64,000 nucleotides of DNA from Nipponacmea schrenckii (taxonomy: Eukaryota; Mollusca; Gastropoda; Lottiidae). The stretch spans positions 15,177,106 through 15,241,105 of the forward strand of contig JAUJPP010000005.1 in NCBI GenBank assembly GCA_030562195.1, given 5' to 3'. Shown one piece after another: positions 21,753 through 34,212 of the stretch; position 1 is the stretch's first letter, and each line of letters begins with the position of its first letter. The notes under the pieces are model-generated. The model was not told the origin of the DNA. It did not search any database and saw only the letters and a program-made list of their open reading frames with translations. A program made the position numbers and the translations under genes.

Positions 21753-24073
21753 AGTATTAGATTTCGGGGAAGGAGGGATTGAATCTCCCAAATGTACAGG
21801 CCTAGGGTGGAACAAATATCTTATTGAGAAATCGGGATCTGGATCTGTTGGATGATTTTTCTTCTCTTCTGATCTGAAATTAGAAAAAAATAAAATAACT
21901 CGCCCGATGGGCGAGTAGTATAGTACCTGTTAAGTACAGATTATTTTTAGTTTGCTATGAACAAGGTTGTCATTTAAGTTCTGATTTTTTGAATATGCCA
22001 CTATCATTTTCTGTTTATAGACATGAGGAAATTTCTCTTGAAGACTCTTATAATGGGTTTGAACTATCTTACTTGCTTTATTACTGGTTGTATTAAATGG
22101 AACTACAAAGGGTGCTATGCCTACACTGTGGTGAATATTAAGTCCTATGGGTCTTGCTGTATTCAATGTCTCAATCCAATGGGCTTCTCTAGATTGACGG
22201 AATTTGGTAGTTTCATCTTCGGGCAAGTCGATTTCTATGCGCTCAATTGGGGTTAGGGTGAGATCGTCAAGTGAATGGTCGTCAAGAATGAAATGGTTAG
22301 AAACAGGCTTGTCTTTTTTTAATTTAATATCTGATCTGTGAGCATTAAAACGAGTGCGTAATTTGTTCTTTGTTTCCCCGATATATTGTTTGGGACATTT
22401 TTTACATGAAATTAAGTATATTACATTCGAGTTTTCACATGTTAGGTGCTCTTGGATCGGGTATCTTTTATTCGTAGAGTTACTTTGAAAATAATGCGTT
22501 TCTGATATAAAGGGACATGTTTTGCATCTGGTTGACATACATGGGGCACTCCTTAAACCTGGAGGCCCTTCGGCATAAAGTCTATTTTTAGCTGCTAACT
22601 GTGCTAATGTGGAATTTTTTATGTTTCGTAAAAATCGTTTAGAGTATCCACGCTCTTTCAGTTTTGAGAAAAACAATCGTACAGGCTTGGTTGAAATCAG
22701 AAGGCCTTGTGCAAATTCGGTGAAATCGTAAAACTTGTGACTTAATAATTCCAGAAAATGTATGTTTTGGATGAAATGAGCTCTTATGCAAAAGTTGATG
22801 AGTGTCGGTTTCTTTGAAATATACTTTAATATCTAATTTATTAGTCTCCGCTATGGAATCACCTTTAAAAACAGTAGTATCGAGAAAATCTATGCTTTTG
22901 TGACTGGCACTGGCTGTTAGTTTGATGGACGGGTGGTGGTTGTTGAGGATTTCAAAAAATTGCCAAAATTGTTCTATGGAGTAAGTCCAAACCATGAAAA
23001 TGTCATCTAAGAAGCGTCCATAGAAAAGTGGGTCAAATGGACAAAGGGGTAATACCTCACGTTCCCACTCTGCCATGAAAAGGTTTGCGTATGAAGGGGC
23101 GAATCGTTTGCCCATAGCTGTACCTGAGGTTTGTAGATATGTTTTACCATTAAATGTGAAATCGTTGCGACTAAGACAAATCTCTAAAAGCTGTAGAATT
23201 GCATCGTCGGGTCTGTCTGGATCTGGGTTTCTATCAAAAGCTTTGCGAACTGCCATTAGGCCAGTAGTGTTGTCGATATTGGTGTACATAGAAGTTACGT
23301 CTATTGAAATTAGAATAGCATTTGAAGGGACTTTGAGGTTTTTTATTTTATTGACAAAGTCAGTTGTGTCCTTAAGGTAGGCTCGATGTTGACATGCTAG
23401 TGGTAGTAAGAAATGATCGATGTATTCTGAACACTGCATAAGACTCACTACCACAGTCAGAGATAATCGGGCGGCCTTTAGGGATTCTAATAGGCATGAA
23501 CCAATCCTTAGTAGGATTCTTATGAATTTTCGGCAAAGTGTATAAGTGTCTCTCGCGGCAATCAGGTTTGGCAGAAAGATAGTCATATTGTTTCTGTTTT
23601 AAATGACTTGTTTTAACTAAGTCGGCAAGAATATTGTTTATCATATTAGCAGTTTCTTTAAAAAATCGGCTCCGGTAAAATTGCATAGTGTTTAGGATTA
23701 TTCAATTGATGCTCTGCTTCTGCAATATAATCTTCCCTATTTAATATAACGCAACATGAACCTTTGTCACTCTTTTTAATTACAATGCTATCGTCTTTTT
23801 TAAGTACATTTAATGCTTCACGTTCTACTCGCGTTAGATTAGGCTTCTCGTGTGTTATGGAAAGATTTGATATTTGGTTATTCATACTTGTAAATACGTT
23901 TAATATTTCTGGATGGATAGCGGTTTTAGGTGGTTTCCACGTGGATTTAGGAATAAACATTGTTCTAGCACCGCGTGGAGGGTGGTTTCGAAAAAAGTAT
24001 GTGCAACTGAGATTCCGTTGAAATCGTTGAATAGACGGTTGAAGATAATCAAGGTTAGGTAATTTAGGAGTCG
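21753..24073 (-). mobile_element. Penelope-like element copy P3: RT plus GIY-YIG endonuclease
   Basis: This is the most complete 3' portion of the family. The RT frame runs 24073-22639 with one-base insertions near 23660 and 23430 and another near 22672. The endonuclease frame 22676-21930 (about 249 codons) is intact: CMSTRCKTCPF, then TCENSNVIYLISC, KQYIGETKNKLRTRF, NAHRSDI and EAHWIETLN, a GIY-YIG nuclease with the cysteine motif typical of PLE. This nuclease would nick target DNA to prime reverse transcription. After the stop at 21930 come a short hairpin and about 130 bases of 3' end. The 5' end is truncated at 24073 within the N-terminal block (LPNLDYL), where it joins a MULE-like gene. 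Near-identity to P1 and P2 implies recent activity. Confidence 0.9.
21899..21915. terminator. Hairpin just after the PLE stop codon
   Basis: The perfect inverted repeat CTCGCCC-GAT-GGGCGAG lies 15 bases past the stop codon at 21930 (minus-strand sense). Copy P4 keeps only half of it, having lost 36 bases between two ATC words. The role, processing, termination or template recognition, is unknown. Confidence 0.5.
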
Positions 24074-24604
24074 GTGGTTTGTCTTTTTTGGCAATTACTT
24101 CTTGAACGCATGTTAATTACTGATTGTACATCGTCAGCATTGTTCTGTCTATTAAAATCGCGGTGTTCACTTAGAAGATTATATTTTACATTTCTTTTAT
24201 CACTTGGGGGACTAGAAGAATCCTCTAAAAGGAAATCACAATAGACTTCACGGGGAGGTTTTTGTTTCCACTACTGACTTTATTTTCTTTAAAATTGACG
24301 GATCGGTTCTAGTATATTCTTGATCGATGTTTTTCGAATTTCCATGAACACTATAATCGGAAGGAAAGGCTACAATATATTCATACAGTGCAACGTGGGC
24401 ATTTACTGAAGGACGCGATTTTTCGATACAAGAAACACGTTTGCGATAGTTTGTGTCACGTTTTAAATTTACATAATATCGGCAAATAACAATAATATCA
24501 CATTCAGATGGTTGTGGGCTTAATGGAAACCAAGACTTATTTTTCATCGTGCAGTATATAACATTGTCACGTGGGAAGACACTTGATAAATGGTTATCAA
24601 TCAT
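24074..24604 (-). pseudogene. MULE-associated protein N-terminal part, cut by PLE P3
   Basis: On the minus strand from 24604, a frame of 118 codons is followed, after a frameshift near 24255, by SPREVYCDFLLEDSSSPPSD and VKYNLLSEHRDFNRQNNADD. Words such as EYTRTDPSILKKIK and PREVY resemble the region that precedes the transposase domain in animal MULE proteins. It ends abruptly at the P3 junction (24073). The assignment is by resemblance only; a host gene is possible. Confidence 0.4.
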
Positions 24605-25714
24605 AATATACTAGTAGTTAGATCTAGCTAACTGGCGTTTTATCTCATCTCTTTTCGTTACGTTTCTATTTTGTTCGGCAACTTTCTTTTCATTATTTAG
24701 GCGATCACACAAGTTGCACGTGTCAGCACGGCTGACCAAAACTGAGGTTGTGGTCTTTTGCGAATATTTTTCCTTTCGTCACAGTTTTTCAAATTTTTCA
24801 CGTTCATACCTGTTCAAATACATTTGCCACATACGTCTCATATTGAGGCTTTCATTAAGGTAATATCTGTTTGGATTGTCCTTTCTGCTGTAGTGTGACT
24901 GCCTCCTTGGAAAAGATCTAATGTGGTCATTGACTTGCTGCTTGATGGTCTGTTCAATGACTCTATGTTTGTGGTGTTTACCACCCTTATCTTCTGGAGA
25001 AGTCATACCAGTCCCTGCTCCCTTCTGTATTCGCTCAAACCTTTTTTCCCAATGCCATACAATGCAATAAAAGCTTTGATGCAAACGTTCTGATGATCAG
25101 CAGAAAGAAGTTTAATGCTGTATTGGAATCCTGTTCGTGGTCTTTTACGTTTGACTGACATGCATTTAATACCACCAAAAAGACAAGTGTCCTGCAGTTC
25201 TTCAATTCCAATCTCCCTAAAGGGCTTCAAAATAGCTGAAGTGCTTTCTCCAAGTTTTTCAAAACATTTCCTCTTACAACCACACGGTTGTCCATTGTTA
25301 CTGTAGGAATCACTTTATTTGATGTTGAAATGTACTGTTTGCCAGTGTCTTTCATTTCCTTGCGCACATTCCTGTGCCATTTGTTTGGGTTCCGATGACG
25401 CCTCTTACAATGAGGCGGGAACTCATTCTTCAGAGCTTCTTCCTGATGAATGGGTGGTCCTGCAGCTTGGGCATTCTCATGCTGTGGTAGAGAGTTTCCT
25501 TCTTCAGGCTCTTTGCTGTTCTCACCAATACCACCCCACTGCTATCTTCAGACTCTGGCTGATAATCAGGATCACGTGACTTCTCGTCTTCAGCATGTAA
25601 GACCTGGTCTTCATTTTCATTGTCAGACTCGAGACTAATGTCGTTATTGCCGGGGTCATCTTGCTCTTCATCAATAGTTAAGCTGTCCACATCAAACGCG
25701 CCCCCCCCCCTCAA
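24605..25714 (-). pseudogene. Transposon-type protein of the HIxSFPxxxSHY family, broken
   Basis: Reading leftward: an acidic N terminus (25714-25430, with DPDYQPESEDSS), then RNPNKWHRNVRKEMKDTGKQ, then PCGCKRKCFEKLGE, IKLLSADHQNVCIKAFIALYG, DHIRSFPRRQSHYSRKDNP and NRYYLNESLNMRRMWQMY, and last VSRADTCNLCDRLNNEKK. These blocks recur together in a widespread group of uncharacterised invertebrate proteins that I believe are transposases of a cut-and-paste element, but I cannot name the superfamily with certainty. At least four frameshifts (near 25430, 25290, 25040 and 24780) break it. The Cys-rich blocks look metal-binding. Confidence 0.55.
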
Positions 25715-25845
25715 TCCTTAAGAATAGTTCTTCAGCTGTAAGACTCCTTGTGGCTGACATCTGGAAACGAAAACCATACATTTCTAGAATACGAGTTTTA
25801 GTTCTGTATGCATTATCCTGGGTGAATGACGAATCTTAAGTATGT

Positions 25846-27665
25846 AATTAGAATTACTGTGTGTCGTAGACTGAAGTGTTTATCATTAGCTAAGGTTTAT
25901 ATGCTTATACCGAATTTCGACTCCTTTTTCATAGGGAAATGAGACATATCTAACAGGACTCGAAATTCTGTATAATCATGAACCTTTCAGTATGGGACAA
26001 ACAGTAACACTCAATAAATCTGTAGAGGAACTGTAGGCTAACCTGTTTAGGCATATTAGCTCAATGAACATGTGACTCCTATTCATGGTCTACTAATGCT
26101 AAAAGGGGGCCAAGTCCTTTTACCTTCGATATAGATGTAGCAAGCTCAAATTTACTAAAAGCAGATGTTACGGCCAATATCTTATATCTTGACAATATCT
26201 TCATGCGCATTAACAACATATTTTAACTTACCTGCAGTTGAAATTGGCAAAGCAAGTGAATAAAATTATTCTTCGAAAATGTAGTTCTCACAAGAACGCC
26301 ATTTAAGGAATATACCGTACAATGCAAAATGGTGGTTATGTTCATCCATTTTCATGCTAGAAGGGGAATATGTCCTTGGGTGGACATAGACTCCTTTTTT
26401 AACTTTTTCTAAGTGAAATTTCTACAATATGTCCATTTAAACGCACAAGAAGGCTCTGTCAGATGATGCACAGAGCCCCCTGGTAGATAGATTTGGTATC
26501 AACTCATTTTCAACCAAATGTGACTTAGCCACCTTCTTGCACTAGGCCCATATTCCTACTCACATTTCCTGTCATCCAAATGCTGTCATCCAAAAGTTTT
26601 TAATTAAAAAACCATTGAATTATCACCTTAATGAATATTATTTTCCACCAAGGTGATAGATCAGGTTTTTTAAATAAAAAAATCTTTCAATTATCACCTG
26701 GTGAAATTTATTTTCCACCTAGGTGTTAAATCAAGTTTTTTTTTTATAAAAAATCAAAGATTTAAAATAAAAATCGAAGTTAGTAATTCAAAATAAGAAA
26801 TATAATTGTGTCGTATATGGGCCACCGTATAAAAGTACATTTTTCGATATGTTCGCTTCTTTTAAAGTGGCCCAGGCTTTATTTGCTTCGGACAATCATC
26901 CGACAGCCTCAAACACATGAAATCTTTTGGTTAGCTAATCAGAAATAGTCTACAGAGCTTACCTTTGAAATTTGAGCCTTCAAATCCATGTGTATCCATA
27001 ATTATCCTTGTTTGGAAAACCATAATGTCGTAAGAAATTACGAACGTCCCGCCATATTGGAAAACGGTTCGTCTTGATAATCAAAGAGTTATCCTTCCCG
27101 TCGTGCAATAGCGGTCATCTATATAAATATACTACAACGCATTTTTCAATTGTAGACTTTGTCAACAGGACACACTATTTTCAGACTGACTGGAGACCAG
27201 CCGCGTACAGCACGAAAAAAAAATGAAAAGTGAAATTTTTTGTTTGAGGTATATTTCAAGGTATTTTAGCGATTTTCTTAGAGCTTGAGTATTTCTGAGG
27301 ACTGTTTAAATGTAACAAAGGCCCAAAACGACCCCAAAAAATCTAGCCTGGGCCTCTTTAAATTATTGTATGTATATCTCGTGATCTATTAGATGTACAA
27401 GCATCAAATTTGTACGTTGAATATACCTTTTGAATGTGATGATATTCATGGGGGGGGGGGGAAATTAGATGGGCATGGCACATCCGGGTTGAATTTAAAT
27501 TTACTCTTTATATTACGACTGCAGGAAAATAATTTCAAAAACGGAACAAGCGCATAGATACATCATTGTTTTTTGCTACTTTAACCCAGAAATTAAGATG
27601 TTTCGGCCAGTTTATTGCAATTTGCGACATTAGCAAAGCCCCACTCTGTGTCAAATTTTGCCAGG
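25846..27665. repeat. Segmental duplication, copy 1
   Basis: Starting near GTGTGTCGTAGACTGAAGTG, this non-coding segment recurs at 30463-32475 in the same orientation at high identity. Copy 2 lacks about 490 bases corresponding to 26868-27360 and has gained a minisatellite before the shared block CTACTTTAACCCAGAAATT. No coding sequence is seen in it. Confidence 0.85.
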
Positions 27666-27714
27666 ACAGTGGCATTAGCCTACTTCGTTTGCGATTTCCA
27701 TTGTTGAGGGATCT

Positions 27715-28235
27715 TGGACAGCCTTTAGCACATAGAGTCTGTTAAATTTGACCTCAATATTTGTTATGTGTTTTATCCAGCTACTGACTTCAAGGCAAAA
27801 GATTTCATATTTTTGTATTCATAGAATAATTGTTTAAGAGTTTCTGCTTCTGTATTACAGAGTGTGCAAAGATTTGTGTCTACAACTCTAATTCTATGTA
27901 GAAATGTATTTGTAGTCAGAATTCTGTGAAGTATCTTATATTGTATCCATTGTAAGGAAATGTCTTAACAGATATTAAAAGGTAGTGAATAGTAGAATTT
28001 CCACTCTTCTTGAGTAATATTATACCCCTTATATTTTATATGAAATTTGGGCTTTTTGTAAGTTTGGGTTTGCAATTAAGGAATGCTTTAATTTTGAAAG
28101 GTAATATTGGTTGGGCATATGTTTTATTGCAGTCCTCAAAATTAATCCTCTTTTCATACGTTTTATTCCTTTTAAGATTGATTCATATTCTAAGAAATTG
28201 CTTGTTAAATTGTATCTTTCTTTTATCTGATTATA
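27715..28235 (-). pseudogene. LINE reverse transcriptase, C-terminal part
   Basis: On the minus strand, MNYNQIKERYNLTSNFLEYE (28241-28180) and the Cys-rich block QYKILHRILTTNTFLHRI, VVDTNLCTLCNTEAETLKQL match the region after the RT domain in L1- or CR1-type LINEs (zf-RVT-like). The frame decays with stops after 27830. It continues upstream on the other side of a hAT-type insertion at 28244-29498. Confidence 0.75.
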
Positions 28236-28243
28236 GTTCATAT

Positions 28244-29498
28244 TAGTGTTGAAACGGTTTATAATCAGTTAACAGATTCCTGTAAGGATTTCAAGGTTAC
28301 CCGGGTCGGATTTCAGATTATCGGTTAACCGTAAGAATTATAAGAAGTCATAAAAGGCATTATTTTTTACAGGAATGTTTTAGTTTTTAAGAAAATAAAC
28401 ATTTGCAACCATTGTTCTTTTTGTTGACTGAATAATTGAGAGGTAGAAATAAGTTATGAAAACACGAAAATTACTTTATTTTTTATTTGGGTGCTCGGTT
28501 GCGTAAATTGTTGAAAAGAATATCTACAGTAAGACGAACATACTTGACGAGTCAGTGACATAATGAACAAAGCTATATAGGCCTACCGGTAATATATTCA
28601 CTCAAACATATTGTACTATCTTAAAAAATATATATTATATAGAAAATTCGAGAAATTATGTAGTGACTACTATTAAACCGATGGTCAAATTAGAAAAAAA
28701 AATCCCGATTCGTCTAAGTGCTGCCATGTTTTCCACTTTTCGTGTTACACATGTTACTCGATGACCCACATTCTATTAGTACTTTTTAACAACAATTCAC
28801 TTTTGTTCTATTGTTCAGTAGCATTGTATAATGATCTAAACGCCTTTTGTTATAGTTTAATCAACTTTGATATCGAAATAATTACTGCCGATAAACATTT
28901 GCATTTTTTAACTGTTATTTATTGTTGTCCGAGCCGAAACCAATTTTCATGGATAAGTTTTTTGCGTAAGCACTTTTCACATTTAACAAAAACTTTCCGT
29001 TTGATATTCAGGGACAAATCAATATAAGCGTAGCAGGACGATGAGATAATATAATGATGGAACACAAAATTATAATTCGATGATATTAAATAAACACGAA
29101 ACCAGATTGGTGACATTCTGAATTTCCCGAATCATGATCAAAGTCAATTGATTCAATGACCTTGATCTTATATATAGGTCATTGTCGGTGAATCCAGCGA
29201 TTTTTTGTTTTGTGTGATATAATGTCGTTTATAAGGAAGATAAGTGATTATCTAATTAGTAGTAAACTAATTGAACAGTCAACCCTTTGATCTGTTTCAA
29301 ACTACTGTAGTTTGTTGCAATGATTGGGAACTGGTTTGACTAGGTCAAGTCTTTGATGTTTTAGCCTTATTCCAGTTACCATTGATTTTGAAACCCGTAA
29401 AATCTCGTAAATAATTAACCGGAATTAACCGGGTGATAAACGGATATTGCCTAGAGTTAACCGGTTAGTAAAAAAAATCACTAACCGTTTCAACACTA
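28244..29498. mobile_element. hAT-type non-autonomous element inside the LINE
   Basis: The left end is TAGTGTTGAAACGGTT and the right end is AACCGTTTCAACACTA, a perfect 16-bp inverted pair with further imperfect pairing inside. Flanking 8-bp words are GTTCATAT (28236-28243) and GTTTATAT (29499-29506), a target duplication with one change. The 8-bp duplication and TAGTG-type termini fit hAT. No transposase is encoded; removing 28244-29506 restores continuity of the LINE frame, which fixes the ends. Confidence 0.9.
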
Positions 29499-29506
29499 GT
29501 TTATAT

Positions 29507-30330
29507 ATTCGTTGTTGTTGATTTTTAAGTCGCCTATAAAGTTTATTCCCTTTTTACTATAATGGCTGATATAAATTGTTTGCTTTCCAACTTTAATTTT
29601 TTTTTATTTATTCCATAAATTTATGGTATTTAGGTCATTTACAATTTGGGGTTTTTCTTTGTCTTTCAACTCAGACCAGAATAGAATTACTTCTTGCCAA
29701 AACAGATTCGATATCTGAGGGTTTTTCTTTTTTTATAAATTCATTGCCTTGGTCTATCAATTTTTCCAATGAGATATTAGTTGCATTTTTAAATAGTTTT
29801 TGCCATGTTCTATCACATTAGTAATTTGTTAACCAAGACAACTTTATTGATTTGTTAAAATTATGGATGTTTACCATGCTAAGTCCCCCCAATTGTATCT
29901 CTTTACAAAGGGTATTGCGATTAATTTTGTCAGGTTTTTTATTCCATATGAATTGGTAGAAACTATTGTTTATCTTTTTCGAGATATCTTAGTGGTGGTG
30001 ATGGTAATGCACATAGTAAATGTGTTAGTTTTGGTAAGGCTAATGTTTTAATTATAGTTATTTTTCCAATAACAGTCCATTTTCTAAATTGCCATTTTTA
30101 AGAAAATTGTCAATAGTTATTACTTTTTCATCAAAGTTTTTGTTTGTAATAGTATCTAAGTTAACAGAGAAATTAATTCCCAATAGATTAAAATCTGTAC
30201 TTCCCCAATCTAATTTCCATCTCGAGTGATGGTACACTTATTTCAATATTTTCTACTACCTATCCAAACTACTTTAGTTTTTGAGTAATTTATTTTTAGT
30301 CCTGAAGATATTGTCCAATTTTAATGGGCC
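29507..30330 (-). pseudogene. LINE reverse transcriptase, RT C-terminal part
   Basis: Minus-strand translation gives WGSTDFNLLGINFSVNLDT, GKITIIKTLALPKLTHLL, YQFIWNKKPDKINR and IQLGGLSMVNIHNFNKSIKL, the standard block order downstream of the LINE RT catalytic site (LLG, GKI..IKT.ALPKL, FIWN, GGL). Several stops and frameshifts mark it as dead. The catalytic FADD-type block is not in the window. It is one element with 27715-28235. Confidence 0.8.
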
Positions 30331-30339
30331 TTGAAAGAG

Positions 30340-30462
30340 AGTGCCTAATTGGAAGTGTGCCTATAACACGGTGCCTGAATGACATGTGTCTATCTGACCG
30401 TGTGCTTAACTGAAGTGTGCATAAAGTACTGTGTCTAAATTAGGTGTGCTTAAAAATTGTGT
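30340..30462. repeat. Short minisatellite of GTGTGCCT-type units
   Basis: About eight imperfect units of 14-17 bp (AGTGTGCCTATAAC, GTGTGCTTAACTGA, AGTGTGCATAAAGTA and similar) sit between the LINE and the second segmental duplication copy. Confidence 0.7.
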
Positions 30463-32475
30463 AATTAGTATTACTGTGTGTCCCAGACTGAAGTGTTTAT
30501 CCTTAGCTAAGGTTTATATGCTTATACCGAATTTCGACTCCTTTTACATAGGGAAATGAGACATATCTAAAAGGACTCGAAATTCTGTATAATCATATAA
30601 ACCTTTCAGTAAGGGACAAACAGTAATACTAATTACACAATTTTTAATAAATCTGTAGAGGAACTGTAGGCTAACCTGTTTAGACATAGTAGCTCAATCA
30701 ACATGTGACTCCTATACATGGTCTAATGCTAAAAGGGGGTCAAGTCCTTTTACCTTCGATATAGGTGTAGCTAGCTCAAATTTACTAAAAGCAGATGTTA
30801 CGGCCAATATCTTATATCTTGACAATATCTTCATGCGCATTAACAACATATTTTAACTTACCTTCAGTTGAAATCGGCAAAGCAAGAGGAAAAGTTAATC
30901 TTCGAAAATGTGGTTCTCACAAGTACGCCATTTTAGGAATATACCGTACAATGCAATATGGTGGTTATGTCCATCCAGTTTCATGCTAGAAGGGGAATGT
31001 GTCCTTGGGTGGACAAAGCCTCCTTTTTTAACTTTTTCTAGGTGGATTTTCTACTATATGTCCATTTAAACGAACAAAAAGGCTTTGTCAGATGATGCAC
31101 AGAGCCCCCTGGTAGATAAATTTGGTATCAACTCATTTTCAACCAAATGTGACTTAGCCACATTCTTGCACTAGGCCCTTATTCCTACTCACATTTTCAA
31201 TAAACATACGATGAATGCGGTCATCCGAAAGTTTTTAAATAAAAAACCATTGAATTATCACCCTTGAATTGAATATTATTTTCCACCAAGATGATAGATC
31301 AGGTTTTTTAAATAAAAAAATCTTTCAATTATCACCTGGTGAAATTTATTTTTCATCTATTTTTTTTTTTTTTAAATCAAAATAAGAAATATAATTGTGT
31401 CGTATATGGGCCACCGTATAAAAGTACATTTTGCGACTATTTCGCTTCTTTGAAATGATTGTATGTATATCTCGTGATCTGTTAGATGTACAAGCATCAA
31501 ATTTTTACCTTGAATATACCTTTTGCGATATTCTTAAATATTTTTCGGTATTTTCACGATTTGCAATAGGGTTCACCCTTAATAATATGTTGATAATTTC
31601 AGCGAGTTTTGTCAAAAATGGATGTTTAGTGTTTACAAGCTGAAAAGTGAAAGCGTTTTTAAAAACAAGGGCAATAACTGACACTCAATACTTTTTATTT
31701 ATCTGATTTTCAATAGGGTTCATCCTTGGGAGAAAACAAATATTCAAGCCATGTTTCATCAAAATCCATTAAAAATTGTTCTTTCTAGAGTGTTTGCAAG
31801 CTAAAATTGAACGCAGTTTCACGAACAAGGGCAATAACTGACACTAAATATATTTCGATTTATTTGATTTATAATAGGGTTCATCCTTGGGTAAAAGCAA
31901 ATACTCAAGCCAAGTTTAATCACAATCCATTAAGAATTGTTCTTTCTAGAGTGTTTACAAGCTAAAGTTGCAAGAACAAGAGCAGTAACTCTACTAAATA
32001 TTTTTGCGATTTCGCTGATTTTCAATAGGGTTTATCATTGAGTTATAACATACTCTCACAGCAAGTTTAATCAAAATCAGTCAAGAATTGCAAATTGTAG
32101 AGTGTTTACGAGCCATTCAAGAAAAATACTATATTTTTTCCGATTTCGCTGATTTTCAATAGGGTTCATCCTCGCGTGAATTATAAACACTCATATAAAG
32201 TTTCATCAAAATCCGTTAAGAATTGCGCCCTCTAGAGTGTTTACGAGCAATTGTGGACGGACAGAGAGACGGACAGACAGGCCGACGGACGGGCGGATGG
32301 GGTGACGACAATATACCCCCCCCCCCCATTTCATGCGGGCGTATAAAAAGGAACTCGTGCATAGATACCTCATTGTTTTTGGCTACTTTAACCCAGAAAT
32401 TCAGATGTTTCGGCCAGTTTCTTGCAATTTGCGACATTAGCAAAGTCACACTCTGTGTCATATTTGACCTTAATT
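30463..32475. repeat. Segmental duplication, copy 2
   Basis: This matches 25846-27665 with the differences described there. It contains the inserted minisatellite at 31540-32250 and a C-rich run near 32318. Its last block shares ATGTTTCGGCCAGTTT with 27599-27614. Confidence 0.8.
31540..32250. repeat. Minisatellite of about 155-bp units, second array
   Basis: About five units of the family described at 6480-8467, ending in the same CAATTGTGGACGGAC cap. Its insertion interrupts the segmental duplication. Confidence 0.85.
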
Positions 32476-34212
32476 TCGAAATGACTTTTTTTTTTTTTTT
32501 TTTTTTTTTTTGCAGTGCGTTCTTCGAATGCCCTTTTTTATTTTCGAAATGACTTTTTTTTTTTGCAGTGTGTTCTGTCGAACACACTGCTTTGTTTTCG
32601 TAATTTTTAAAAATTATGATTTTGTAACATGTAGTCTTCAGTAACTATTATAGTTATATTTTCAATGCCCTAGATATTCATTTTTGGTCTATTAATGAAT
32701 GAATATAAATTGGAACGTTTTTGCTAAACCGGAAGTGCAAAAAACTGTTCAAAAAACAAAAATTTGGTCATTGAAGGCGCGTTTTGCTTCAATTTTGCTC
32801 GGATTTTCAATTTTAGAATCTCGCTCGAATATCTAATATGATAGCATTAAAAAAAATTCGAATTTTGAAAATTCATAGCTCACATTTTTGACCCGAATTT
32901 TGCCAATTTTGACCAAATTTTCTATTTTCTCGTGTATTTGTCCGATTGGTTTGAAATTTATTGTGCTAAAACAGAACACGAAAGAGAGCAATTTTGCTCA
33001 AACAAAAATTTTGCATCACTTCCGGTTTCCACAAAATAAAGGTACAAACTTCCGGTTAGCCCACTCATTAAGTATTGTATGAATGTCACCGTAACTTATA
33101 TTGATAGGTTTCTATCGATATGACTTAAAGAATGAAGGACACTTTTAGGGTCGGAATTGTTGATAGTTTGGCCGCAAAATTGATATGACCCACTTTTGTA
33201 AAAATCAAAATGGGGCCTTAGGGTTAAATCTGAGTTGAGTGACATTTGTATTTCTGGTAACTACAGTCGATTGCGTAAAAAAGTATGGGAAGGAATTTTT
33301 GAATTTCGATTTTGCTTTTTTGCAATTTCCGGTTGAATTTTTTCAGTAATTGTTGAAAGTTTAAAGGCTCATATCTTGTGACCTTGACCTTTGAGGACAT
33401 CAAACCCTGAATACAAGATATACCTCTTGATCAAATATATCCAATGGTATATTCATTTTTGTTCTCCTATGTTTACTTCCGGTTTTATAGCTCTCCGAAA
33501 CTAGTCATAATACACTTTTTGTTATTAATATCAACCGTTTGATAAGGGAGGTAATTTGATCTTTGCGAAATACATAATAATTAAAGAAATGGTTAATCTA
33601 TTTAATCAAGCCAACTGAAAATTATTCTAATAATTTAAGAATATTGTTAACAAAATACTGCTTATAAAAGTTAGATTCAATAAATGTATTTCATATGTAT
33701 CTTTTTATTTTTACCACTGATAACTTTTACAAAAAACTTTGATATTGAATTACAGTAAAAGTCCTTTTAAGAGACCACCCAGGGAAAATTTGCAAAGTGG
33801 TCTCTTACAGGGGTGGTCTCTTAATAAGATCAAGGGTCAGTAGAAGAGAAGGTACATCATACATTCATAATGGTTTAATAACAACAATAGCAACAAACAA
33901 TTATAAATAGCACTATATCTGTTTCACGAAATAATCACTAATTGCACTGCTTTGTTTTCGAAATGTTTTTTTTTGCAGTGCGTTCTATCGAACGCACTGC
34001 TTTGTTTTCGAAATGACTATTTTTTTTTTTTTTTTGCAGTGCGTTCTATCGAACATAATCTGACATGATAATCTTACATGAAATGTGTGTCATTAGTGGA
34101 TGAATGCAAAATGACGCATTTGTGTCTAACCGGAAGTGACGTGCCTTAAAATAACCAGTTTCGTTTTTTTGCCTCTACCGATCTAATTCTGACCCGATTT
34201 TGACCGCGTTTT
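32476..34212. other. Non-coding region with palindromic repeats
   Basis: No gene is supported. Palindromes with 11-bp arms stand at 32565-32590 (GCAGTGTGTTC / GAACACACTGC) and 33975-34000 (GCAGTGCGTTC / GAACGCACTGC), each followed by TTTGTTTTCG; half copies lie near 32512 and 34038. CCGGAAGT or its complement occurs repeatedly. The block around 33755-33830, with AAGAGACCACC and GGTGGTCTCTTAA, looks like a transposon terminus. Confidence 0.6.

Noticed and set aside
21899..21930. Intron in the PLE 3' end, because copy P4 lacks 36 bases ending in a TTTCTAATTTCAG-like acceptor
   Set aside because: The missing segment has no GT donor and is bounded by ATC microhomology, so a simple deletion is preferred.
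22023..22256. Plus-strand frame of 77 codons, also present as the antisense of 45325-45558
   Set aside because: Shadow of the PLE endonuclease frame; conserved only because the element is.
28761..29116. Frames inside the hAT-type element
   Set aside because: No transposase motifs; the element is non-autonomous.
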